64,000 nt of DNA from Desulfosporosinus sp. Tol-M (GTDB lineage: Bacteria; Bacillota; Desulfitobacteriia; Desulfitobacteriales; Desulfitobacteriaceae): assembly GCA_000770645.1 (NCBI GenBank), contig JQID01000071.1, positions 1 through 64,000 on the forward strand, read 5' to 3'. Below, one piece after another: positions 9,592 through 18,524 of the stretch. The notes under the pieces are model-generated. The model saw nothing but the letters and a program-made list of their open reading frames with translations. It was not told the DNA's origin and ran no database searches. The position numbers were made by a program, and so were the translations under genes. Every line of letters starts with the position of its first letter. Position 1 is the first letter of the stretch.

Positions 9592-9742
9592 CTTATCATC
9601 TCTTTTCTTTGCCGGGCTAGTCCAACGATTTGAGCATATTATTTTTTCTAAACCTTAAATCCGTACCCGCAGTGTCTGGCAGTTCCCTATAATTTTTTTT
9701 TACTTGATTCAGCTTGTTTACTATTTAGTTTATCTTTTTAAA

Positions 9743-9859
9743 CTTCTTGTTTTCCCATTTGATGAGGACTTTTCCCATCCTGACATCTTCAACGGTCACC
9801 CAGTTATTGATTGGTATGTTGCTCTAAGAAACATTTTTCCTCAAGATATTCCACAGTAA
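9743..9859 (+). pseudogene. Short coding remnant
   Basis: Open frame LLVFPFDEDFSHPDIFNGHPVIDWYVALRNIFPQDIPQ* with no start. Confidence 0.3.
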
Positions 9860-9910
9860 GCTAAGCCGTATATTCTATATCGAGGTGGTTTCCCATTGCA
9901 TCAATAAAGT

Positions 9911-11314
9911 TTATGCGATAGTCTTTTGATACAAATCCCAAATTAGCCATTCTAAAGTTTTCTTTGCATGAACACAGAATCGATCATCCAAATCCCAAAT
10001 AGACTTGTTTTGACTGTTATTTTTTGCATTTTGCGGACATCCTCCACCGCAAATTCCAAGGGCTTCACAATCAATACACTGTTCCATGTTTATAGGTGTT
10101 CGTTTATTCCACTCTAAGTATACGTCGTTTGTAGTAGGGTCAAAGGTATCATCATCAATGGATGTTGGAAAATACTCACGATTGTATAAATACCCATGAC
10201 AAATACCAACTTGCCCATCTGGTGCTATAACAATCTGGTTTCCGCCTAATGCACCGCAATCATACAAATAAATTTTAGAATTTGAAAAAGACTTTGCCTT
10301 ACGCATCATCCTATCCTCATAGATTCCTTTCTCACGGAACAACTCAAACGCTTTAATTATAAATTCTGAAGCTTCCTCGTTGTATTTTGGTGATACCTGA
10401 AAGTTCTCATCCGTCATCAGTATATTAAAACCTAAGCTAGAAATATCATATTTATCTACCACTGCTTCGATTTGCGGCAAATCTTTGATTGTTTCTTCAG
10501 TCAATGTTATAGACAGGCCGCAATTGCATCCAACCGACGAAGCTGCTTCAATACCCTTGATAATATCATCAAAAGCTTTATCTCCGCTTTGGAATTTTCT
10601 GCAACTATTGGCGCACTCATTCGATCCATCTAAAGAAACCGCAATGGAAATATTATTATTTTTCAATACTTCGGCTATCTCTGAAGTAAGTAAAGTTCCG
10701 TTGGTAATAATTGAGACATTAGTTTTATCGGGCAACTTTCCTAACACTTTGTATTGGTCTATCAGGTTAAGCAGATGTTTTAACGTACCGAAGTTTATAA
10801 GGGGTTCACCACCATATATAATGATATTTTTTTCTTCTTTAAACATGGATTCGTCTTTTTGGATTTGTTTGCAGAAGAAATCAAGTCCTTTTTTAGCTCT
10901 TTCTTTAGTCATAACCTTTTCCCTGACAATGGAGCCATCCATCTTATTTTCAATAAAGCAGTACGAACAAGCCAGGTTGCAGAGTTCAGTCATTACAAAA
11001 TAAGCAATCTGTATATAGGGTTTAGGTAATCCGTTACGGAAACCGGTAATAACCTTTTCGTCATAATCCATATCTTTAGAGAATATTTTATATTCGATAA
11101 GCACATCAAGGATTTGTTGTGCTTGCAGCTTTTCCTCGTTTAATAAATTTTCAAAACTCTTTTTCTGGCTTCCGTTTTTAGACAATATTTGTATAATAGA
11201 ATGAAGTTTTTCGTCAACGTATATCGGCTTCATTCTTAATGAATGATAGTATGCAAATACCCCCCCTTTTTCAAATACTTTAGTATACTTAGAAAAGTAA
11301 AGTTTTCCCTCCAT
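9911..11314 (-). CDS. Radical SAM/SPASM peptide maturase for a Cys-rich RiPP
   Basis: CNLACSYCF (CxxxCxxC), GGEPLINF, C-terminal CIDCEALGICGGGCPQNA SPASM motif; two Cys-rich small ORFs immediately upstream; start MEGKLYF. Confidence 0.85.
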   Translation of the reverse strand: MEGKLYFSKYTKVFEKGGVFAYYHSLRMKPIYVDEKLHSIIQILSKNGSQKKSFENLLNEEKLQAQQILDVLIEYKIFSKDMDYDEKVITGFRNGLPKPYIQIAYFVMTELCNLACSYCFIENKMDGSIVREKVMTKERAKKGLDFFCKQIQKDESMFKEEKNIIIYGGEPLINFGTLKHLLNLIDQYKVLGKLPDKTNVSIITNGTLLTSEIAEVLKNNNISIAVSLDGSNECANSCRKFQSGDKAFDDIIKGIEAASSVGCNCGLSITLTEETIKDLPQIEAVVDKYDISSLGFNILMTDENFQVSPKYNEEASEFIIKAFELFREKGIYEDRMMRKAKSFSNSKIYLYDCGALGGNQIVIAPDGQVGICHGYLYNREYFPTSIDDDTFDPTTNDVYLEWNKRTPINMEQCIDCEALGICGGGCPQNAKNNSQNKSIWDLDDRFCVHAKKTLEWLIWDLYQKTIA

Positions 11315-11381
11315 ACTGATCCTCCTCATCCAACAAAACAAAAAGGAGAGACATCATAATCTCTCCCAATGAATATTTGCC

Positions 11382-11546
11382 TTATACCCAAATATCTGGG
11401 AACTCACTAACTGCTCTACAAGAACAAGCACATGTGCAACTATTGCAAGCTACACAAGCACATTTAGCCATTCCATAATTAGCATCAGTATTTATATTCG
11501 CAAATACTTTTACAGAATCCTCTTCTGTCGGTACAATAAATATCAT
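11382..11546 (-). CDS. Cys-rich RiPP precursor 2 (54 aa)
   Basis: MIFIVPTEEDSVKVFANINTDANYGMAKCACVACNSCTCACSCRAVSEFPDIWV; AGGAGG RBS just upstream of ATG. Confidence 0.8.
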   Translation of the reverse strand: MIFIVPTEEDSVKVFANINTDANYGMAKCACVACNSCTCACSCRAVSEFPDIWV

Positions 11547-11559
11547 ATAACAATCCTCC

Positions 11560-11730
11560 TTACCACTCAAATCCTAATTCATCTATGGCTTTACAAGAGC
11601 ATCTGCAAGAACATACGCAACCAGTGCATTGCGCAATACAAGTTGCAGCCATCACACCATCTTCGCTAATCAAATTCCCAAACATAGCATTATAGTTATT
11701 TGAAGTCGGAACAGTAAATGCTTTCTTCAT
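11560..11730 (-). CDS. Cys-rich RiPP precursor 1 (56 aa; not in ORF track)
   Basis: MKKAFTVPTSNNYNAMFGNLISEDGVMAATCIAQCTGCVCSCRCSCKAIDELGFEW; aggaggattg RBS; shares the FxVPT...F(G/A)N...MA..CxxxCxxCxCxCxC(K/R)A frame with precursor 2. Confidence 0.8.
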   Translation of the reverse strand: MKKAFTVPTSNNYNAMFGNLISEDGVMAATCIAQCTGCVCSCRCSCKAIDELGFEW

Positions 11731-11895
11731 AAACAATCCTCCTTCCCCATATTACTCCAATATTAGTACTATTGTACACAATTTCAACCAGAAAGCAACA
11801 ATTGGAAATCAAGGATAATTGAAGAAAAACAGATATATTAACAGGAATCAGATAAAAATGTACAGATTTTTATCTGTAGTATTTAAATGGTAAAT

Positions 11896-14340
11896 TTATT
11901 TTATTTTTTTGTATAAAATATCATTAATATGGTCTTGCATCAAGATGACTCGGATGTAATGAAGTAACTCAGAATTAACATTATTCATCCAATCGATACT
12001 ATTCCCACTATATAAAATAATTGTCCATTTGCTATAGTGAGGAGAGTTTTTTCGACGACTTAAGAAAATATCATATACAGCCCCACATTCAAAAAAAATA
12101 TTGACTGAACCTTGAATTGCAGCTTTAATTCGTGGGATATTTTTTTTGTGCCGTTTGTCAAATACTATTCCATTAAATTGCTTTGGATAAGCCAAGGCAG
12201 TTCTTTGATTATAAAAGTTGATAATTCGGTCCGTTTTTAATCTGTTGCATCTGGTACAGAGTGTAAGCAAATTATTTATTGTTGATTGCCCCACAAGATG
12301 GGCTGGCAAAATTTCAGTCACCTCTAACTTGGTTTCCTTACTTGTGAGGCCGCAGCATAAACATGTGTTGTTATCTCTAATTTTTACAGCTTTGATTTGT
12401 TCTTTTGAATTAGCTGCCTGGAGCACTTGTTCGCGATCCATAGATGGTATACCATATTCATTTCCGTTTGACAATTTAAAGAGAATTTTATTAATATACA
12501 TATCTGATGCTGATTTGAAGTGATAAAATTGCATGTACAGATGTGGCCAAATGCTTCCTGGTTTATTGTACTCATTGTTTAAAAAACTGTATTGTGCTAA
12601 TGGAGTTAGCTCAATAAGTTGATTTGCAATTTTTTCTAAATCAAAATCGTTTCGGTTAGTAAATGCTAAAAAGCGAGGTTCAGAGTTACTTTGGGCAATA
12701 TGTCTACATAATGAAGGAATTCCATTTCGCAATTCTTTTATAAATGCAGAGTCCAAACCCTTAAAGTAATCAGAAATTATGTTACCCGCTTCTTTATTAA
12801 TAAAATGTGTATCTATCTCTTCCAAAGCCCATTTTTCAGACAAATTACCAATGCTTCTCGAGATAAAATTTTCAAGAAGTTCCTTTGTTTGCTGATATAC
12901 TAATACTACATCTTTTATTACCTCTACAGATTCCTCTCCGCCGCAATAAGAAACATATTCAACTTGATACCACCCGATGGGGATTAAGTCTAAAAAGTCT
13001 GGCACATGTACCAAGTTAAAGGTCATACTTTGCACTAGTCGCTCCATCAAATTGATGGAAATCTTTTCTGAAGGCATGGCTATTTGTTTTATTCTTGAAT
13101 CATCAATCTCGCCTTGCCGTTCAGGTTCTGCCCATGCAATTGTTTTATCCCAGTTATCACCAAACAGGACAATGTTTGCAACAACCTTTTTGCCACCAGC
13201 TCGTTCTCCTCTTAGTGCTCGTCCTATCATCTGTTGCAAAAGGATGTGACTGGTCGTATCGCGAGTAATAAACACAGTTTTCACGTCTGGAACATCTGCA
13301 CCTTCTGTTAACATTTTGACATTCAATAGAACATTTAATTTATTACTCCGAAACCCATCCATAATTTGTTTGTTGGATTGTTTCTCCCCTGAAAGCACCT
13401 CAAGATCGGTATTGTTTTGATAGAAAATAGCATCGGTAATAATCCCATTTTCGATTAGTCTTTCTTTTACATATAGACATTGGAACCATCTGTCTAGAAA
13501 CATGATAGTTTTTCCATAGAGTGCTTTGTGATTCAAGTAATCATTGATAATAAAATTATTTCTCTCCGTATTACTTGCAATTTGTTCAATGATATTTTCC
13601 GGAATATCTCTGTGCTGCCGCATTAGCTGATCAAAAACCACATCGCTTACTTCAATCTTCATTGGAGTCTTTTTCTTGATGATGTTTTCTCGTGCCAAAA
13701 TATGTTGTTGTTGTAATAATTGCTTTTCAACCTCGTATATTACACCACCGTCAAATATTGTCCATAGCCATCCTCGCCTGCCGACATTGGTATACGTAGG
13801 TGTCGCAGTTAATCCTAGCAGCCATAGATTTTGAACATCCTGTTTGAGTTTTAATAGTAGTTTCCTGCATCCATATGCTGGAGCATGATGAGCTTCATCA
13901 AGAATCACAATCATCCCCGCATCCGAATTATCATTTACGAACCGGATTAAATTATTATCTTCTTGTTTCATTGAAAGGATTGCAGTTTGAGTGGTAATAA
14001 TCACTATGTCATCAGCATTTGTAATCTTATCAATACTACTATGTTGACTGTTACTGGAAACAATTCTTATATTTGACTGTTCTTTACTATTTCTCTCGTC
14101 CGATATAAAAGATGCATAGGCTTGATTAAGCAATTCAAACGATTGTGCCAACCATACTACTTTGACTGTTCGTTTATCCATTTGATCATGAATCCATCGA
14201 ACAGCAGTAAAAGTTTTACCTCCACCAGTCGGAATAACAACCAATCCGGCATATGGATTATCCATATTTTTATAAAAACTATTCATCTTATTTAAAGCTT
14301 CTTTTTGGTGGGGGAAAAGTTCGGGTTTCTTGTTGACCAT
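11896..14340 (-). CDS. DEAD/DEAH helicase with C-terminal HNH nuclease domain
   Basis: IPTGGGKTFTAV Walker A, DEAHHAP, helicase C QMIGRALRGERAG; HNH-like CLCCGLTSKETKLEVTEILPAHLVGQSTINNLLTLCTRCNRLKTD. Confidence 0.85.
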   Translation of the reverse strand: MVNKKPELFPHQKEALNKMNSFYKNMDNPYAGLVVIPTGGGKTFTAVRWIHDQMDKRTVKVVWLAQSFELLNQAYASFISDERNSKEQSNIRIVSSNSQHSSIDKITNADDIVIITTQTAILSMKQEDNNLIRFVNDNSDAGMIVILDEAHHAPAYGCRKLLLKLKQDVQNLWLLGLTATPTYTNVGRRGWLWTIFDGGVIYEVEKQLLQQQHILARENIIKKKTPMKIEVSDVVFDQLMRQHRDIPENIIEQIASNTERNNFIINDYLNHKALYGKTIMFLDRWFQCLYVKERLIENGIITDAIFYQNNTDLEVLSGEKQSNKQIMDGFRSNKLNVLLNVKMLTEGADVPDVKTVFITRDTTSHILLQQMIGRALRGERAGGKKVVANIVLFGDNWDKTIAWAEPERQGEIDDSRIKQIAMPSEKISINLMERLVQSMTFNLVHVPDFLDLIPIGWYQVEYVSYCGGEESVEVIKDVVLVYQQTKELLENFISRSIGNLSEKWALEEIDTHFINKEAGNIISDYFKGLDSAFIKELRNGIPSLCRHIAQSNSEPRFLAFTNRNDFDLEKIANQLIELTPLAQYSFLNNEYNKPGSIWPHLYMQFYHFKSASDMYINKILFKLSNGNEYGIPSMDREQVLQAANSKEQIKAVKIRDNNTCLCCGLTSKETKLEVTEILPAHLVGQSTINNLLTLCTRCNRLKTDRIINFYNQRTALAYPKQFNGIVFDKRHKKNIPRIKAAIQGSVNIFFECGAVYDIFLSRRKNSPHYSKWTIILYSGNSIDWMNNVNSELLHYIRVILMQDHINDILYKKIK

Positions 14341-14389
14341 ATAACACCTTTCTCCAATAAGATTGCATCAACCTATTACTATTGTTAAA

Positions 14390-14462
14390 TGTAATTTAAA
14401 CCGATAGCTATGATTATCCCAAGCATTTTCTAACAAAAGCATACTATATTACACAGCCACAA
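14390..14462 (-). mobile_element. Internal (degenerate) transposon right end
   Basis: Terminus attacacagccaca is the exact inverse of the 13-bp L terminus TGTGGCTGTGTAA at 1308; gattatcccaagcatttt resembles R-end tattatccaagctttt. Confidence 0.55.
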
Positions 14463-14467
14463 CACCT

Positions 14468-14620
14468 GTGGCGTTGTAAAAATATTTGAACAGAATTCGT
14501 AAAATTATCATTTTAGGAGCAAATGGTTTCATCTTGTATAAAAATGTTTGAACAAAAATAAAATGAAAGGAGCCTCATACCAATTTGATAACAGTTAATA
14601 ATAGTTTGAACAGCAACGAT
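14468..14620 (+). mobile_element. Internal transposon left end (diverged copy of the 1308 L end)
   Basis: TGTGGCGTTGTAAAAATATTTGAACAG...ATTATCATTTTAGGAGCAAATGGTTTCATCTTGTATAAAAATGTTTGAACA...AATAGTTTGAACA; same layout as 1308-1450 with TnsB-like sites at about 14484, 14546, 14604. Confidence 0.75.
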
Positions 14621-14821
14621 TTTATGGATTGCAACAAATCTGGTCAAGGCTTTCCCCCAGTACTACGGAAATTACTTTTGGACACAAAGGTCACGGACCA
14701 ATGGAGTAACACTACAAATATTTCTCAGAGTAGGATCCGCTATGAGTTGCAGATTAAGCGTCATAAGCGGTTTGGGCGTGAGATCAACCTAAACAAACTA
14801 GCTCAGGTGCCTAATAAATAA

Positions 14822-15106
14822 TTCTATATGCTTTCTATAAAAATGCCATCAAATAAAATTTTACGATTCACTCAAGCTTAACAAGCCCTGAATGCTGGCA
14901 TTATAAAGGGATTCTGACCTATTATCTTTAAACCAATAAATAATTTAATTCTTTCTATCAAAATGCCATCAAATAAAATTTTATGATTCACTCAAGCTTA
15001 ACAAGCCCTGAATGCTGCATTATAAAGGGATTCTGACCTTTTATCTTTAAACCAATAAATAATTTTATGTTCTTTCTATCAAAATGCCATCAAATAAGAA
15101 TTGATA
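14822..15106. repeat. ~120-bp direct tandem repeat, about 2.4 copies
   Basis: ctttctataaaaatgccatcaaataaaattttacgattcactcaagcttaacaagccctgaatgctg... repeated at 14950 and partly at 15070. Confidence 0.85.
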
Positions 15107-15111
15107 GATAC

Positions 15112-15735
15112 TTAACCCCAAAATGGGACATACTTAGCATACTTTCGCGATGCTGCAGGGTCGTAATGACGAATTAAATTATCCGCGATGGTATCGCGAA
15201 TAATTCTCGATGCGGTGGCACTGTTTTGCTCCTCAATACCTAGTCGCTGACGCAAACTAGTATTGGTCATATATTCTCGATTTACAAATTTCAGGCAAGC
15301 GTGAAGATAGCAGGCCCTAATCCTTTCATCTTTCCCCATATCATTTAAAGATTTATGAGCGTATAGAGTAATTCGAGTATGTTGCTCTACTGATTCAAAC
15401 ATAGGCGCAGGTAACTGAAATGATTCTGTTTCGCTGACAACCTTATCAATACCACTACCCCTCTCCTCACAAATCCCCACACGCCGCATGAAAGAAGCTA
15501 AGACCTCATTTCTCGACCTAGGAGGGCAATCAAGAAAGCGTTGGATACTAACTAAAGGTGTTCCTGGATTTGTAATTTCCATTCGATCTGTAAATATTTC
15601 AATCATCGGACCACTGCCACTAACAAACAAATCTTGGTGGATAAGTGCATTAGCTACCAGTTCACGTACAGCAAGTTGCGGATACATAGGCACATCTTTA
15701 CGGAAGGCTTTTAAAATAACCTCATTACGAGGCAA
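15112..15735 (-). pseudogene. C-terminal part of an AlbA_2-type ATP-binding protein (N-terminal half missing)
   Basis: LPRNEVILKAFRKDVPMYPQLAVRELVANALIHQDLFVSGSGPMIEIFTDRMEITNPGTP (HATPase-like); frame open upstream only to a TGA near 15803. Confidence 0.6.
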
Positions 15736-15917
15736 AAGACCATTGATAAAATCGATTAATGTTACTACAAAAGTTGAGAAACGAGACGGAGTAATCGTTA
15801 ATCAAGATGACTCTGGATACAAACTAGAGGTAAGCACAACCGCACAGGTTGATAATAATTAGTATCAAACATCACTAAATAGGGTGCCTGCCTTACAAAA
15901 ACTCAAAAAACGTAAGC

Positions 15918-18524
15918 TCAGAGAAATCCTTCACCATTTTCCACCGATCCATTTTGCTCTAACAATAATTCCAATGCACTCTTAAAGTTTCCCGCTATTA
16001 ATCTACCATCACGCAAATATTCAAAAAATGTGTTGTAAAATGACGGGTGAACAAAATGAAAAAAATATTTCTGTTTAATATCACATCGAAACAATTCTTC
16101 ATTTAGTAAATCAAAGTGCTGATTGGCATACTTATACTTTTGTTTATTCTCATTACTGTCGTCATTATCAGCCTTTATTTCAACTACAATAATATTTTCC
16201 CATCCATCTTTATCCACTCTAATAAAAAAATCCGGATTAAAGGTTTTCTGTTTAGGATGATTGCCCTCACGAATTGAGTAACTTATGCTATAAAAGCCGC
16301 TATCCCTTGACTTCATCCACGATGTAACAGCTTCCACATTACCATTGTTGCATAATAATTTTACAAATTCACGTTCTGGTTCCATTGAGGTAAAGACTAT
16401 ATCCAATGCCGTTTTAAATTTAAAGGTATTTATTTCTTTGCTGGCACTTCTTAGCATGGATTGATCATTAATAACTTCTTTCAGCACCTCAAGACAATCT
16501 TTATTAAAAATTTCATTTTCATACTCGTTACTATAATATACAGTACAATCATGTTTCAAATTACCAACAGACAACGATTCCATACGCATATTCAAGGCAG
16601 TTGAAATTTCTTCCAAACATTGTGATTCGTTAGTATATATTATCGTCATACTGCCTTTACGAAGTAAGGTATTAAACGACTTTAATACTCTCTGCTTATT
16701 GTTTGCGGTAAGCCGGCCAGAAGTAATACCCCGTCTATTCATGGAATCGCTAATTAATTTTCGAATTACTTCACACGATGGCATTCTTTCTTTATCATAA
16801 GTCTCGTTATCAAGCTTAAAAATTGCGCCCTCCCACTCACGAATCCTAAGCTCATTTAAAAGCTGATTAACTACTTCATCTATCGACCAAGTATTATAAG
16901 CGACTCTGGTTTTCTTTCGTCTTACGCCACCTTTTATATCAATATAGCCAGTTTCGATATCAATATTTTCTGATTGCGCTTCCAATTCGATGAAATCTTT
17001 ATAATTATATACCCTTGTTTCGCTATCTTTACGCTCGATTTCCTGCGGTCTACGATCATAGTTAATGTTATAAACGCAAAAATTATATTTCGACCGTTCG
17101 CCGATCTGCAAAACATTACTGTGCAATTTTGTTTCGACTTCCAATACTTCTTCGACCAAACCAGCTATGTTTGCACTCCAACTAGCATGGTTAAACACCG
17201 TTACTATCGGTTGAGGCGATTGATATTCCGGCGGTAGACGTAAACCGCGCCCTAAAACTTGGGCGATTAATAGTTTTGAGTTAAACGCCTTATCCACCCA
17301 TGGCACGATCTGAAATACGTTTTTTACATCCCAACCCTCTGTTAGCATCGCTACTGAAATAATCCACTCCACTGGATTGTCCTTATCATCAACTTTACCA
17401 AGTTCAGCGACATTAGCTTTGTGGTCAGAATGCGAAGTCACAATTGAAACCTTATGACTTCTTTCAATTTCTTCTTTTGAGACGCATTCCCATTCCGCTA
17501 AAAAATCTTTCAATTTTTCGGCTAGTTTTTTGGCATTGTTTATATCTTTGGTCACAAAAATTGTAATAGGCTTGACTTTCGAATACTTAAGCTGCTTTTC
17601 TCGATGATTATCATAAATTAATTGGAATTTCACATTGTCATCAATACGCCCATCGCTTTCGCTCACATAATCAACCAGTTTGACTACACCAGCTTCAACC
17701 GCATCGCGAAGCGAATAACGATATAAGCAATCATTAAAATATTCATCATCAATAAACGCTGTGCCAGTAAAGCCCAATATATATCGAAATCCATAATCGG
17801 GATTGAGTAAAAATTCCTTCCAGCGTTTAATATCCATGCTTCCAGTACTACGCACTTCAACCTTATTATAAACATGGTGTGCTTCATCATTTAATACTAA
17901 GGTCCGCTCCCCCACACCAATTAGACTGTCATGAATCGACGAGCCAGTGCGTTCATAAGCTGCATGAATATTCTCAATACAAATATCGCCATCTTTTATT
18001 GTTGTATCCGCGTTGTTTATCCGTGGATTTTTCCATTTTGTCGCATCAGGAATAGTGTTTCTTAGTATACTCCATCCGGATAACGATTCAAATTTTTCAG
18101 TCAATCCCTTTTCGATAGTTAGCGACGGGCATAGTACTAATACCTTATCAACCAAACCCAAACCCAGCATTATTTGCGCAATACCATATATAACATAGCT
18201 TTTCCCAGTGCCAGTCGCTAAATCAATATTTGCCGCCAACTTGCTTGGTAGTTGTAAGCGCTGTTTGTATTCGGTGACCGTTCGATAACGCTCCCGCAAC
18301 GCAGAATTTTTAGAATAATTCTCGTTTATTAAATCCTCAATCTTTTCATAAAGTCCACTAGCTAAATAAATAATTGCTATGCGAATGGCTTCTTTTTGAA
18401 ATTCCCGCTCGCCACATAAAACATCTAAAAAGGCATCCCACTCTTCCAGATTCAATCGCGCTGGATCATAGTTTTTATTGACCTTGAGCACTAATTCTTT
18501 TGTTTTAAAAATTTTAATCGTCAT
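15918..18524 (-). CDS. res: Type III restriction enzyme Res subunit
   Basis: ATGTGKSYVIYGIAQIML, LVLNDEAHHVYN, AQVLGRGLRLP; C-terminal NPDFFIRVDKDGWENIIVVEIKAD nuclease motif; likely start MTIKIFK. Confidence 0.92.
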   Translation of the reverse strand: MTIKIFKTKELVLKVNKNYDPARLNLEEWDAFLDVLCGEREFQKEAIRIAIIYLASGLYEKIEDLINENYSKNSALRERYRTVTEYKQRLQLPSKLAANIDLATGTGKSYVIYGIAQIMLGLGLVDKVLVLCPSLTIEKGLTEKFESLSGWSILRNTIPDATKWKNPRINNADTTIKDGDICIENIHAAYERTGSSIHDSLIGVGERTLVLNDEAHHVYNKVEVRSTGSMDIKRWKEFLLNPDYGFRYILGFTGTAFIDDEYFNDCLYRYSLRDAVEAGVVKLVDYVSESDGRIDDNVKFQLIYDNHREKQLKYSKVKPITIFVTKDINNAKKLAEKLKDFLAEWECVSKEEIERSHKVSIVTSHSDHKANVAELGKVDDKDNPVEWIISVAMLTEGWDVKNVFQIVPWVDKAFNSKLLIAQVLGRGLRLPPEYQSPQPIVTVFNHASWSANIAGLVEEVLEVETKLHSNVLQIGERSKYNFCVYNINYDRRPQEIERKDSETRVYNYKDFIELEAQSENIDIETGYIDIKGGVRRKKTRVAYNTWSIDEVVNQLLNELRIREWEGAIFKLDNETYDKERMPSCEVIRKLISDSMNRRGITSGRLTANNKQRVLKSFNTLLRKGSMTIIYTNESQCLEEISTALNMRMESLSVGNLKHDCTVYYSNEYENEIFNKDCLEVLKEVINDQSMLRSASKEINTFKFKTALDIVFTSMEPEREFVKLLCNNGNVEAVTSWMKSRDSGFYSISYSIREGNHPKQKTFNPDFFIRVDKDGWENIIVVEIKADNDDSNENKQKYKYANQHFDLLNEELFRCDIKQKYFFHFVHPSFYNTFFEYLRDGRLIAGNFKSALELLLEQNGSVENGEGFL

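Noticed and set aside
10485-11003. 172-aa plus-strand ORF
   Set aside because: Antisense to the radical SAM maturase; composition is that of a shadow ORF.
14585-14821. Plus-strand 78-aa ORF (MITVNNSLNSNDFMDCNKSGQ...)
   Set aside because: Starts inside the internal left end, has no recognisable domain or convincing RBS; probably fortuitous or a remnant.
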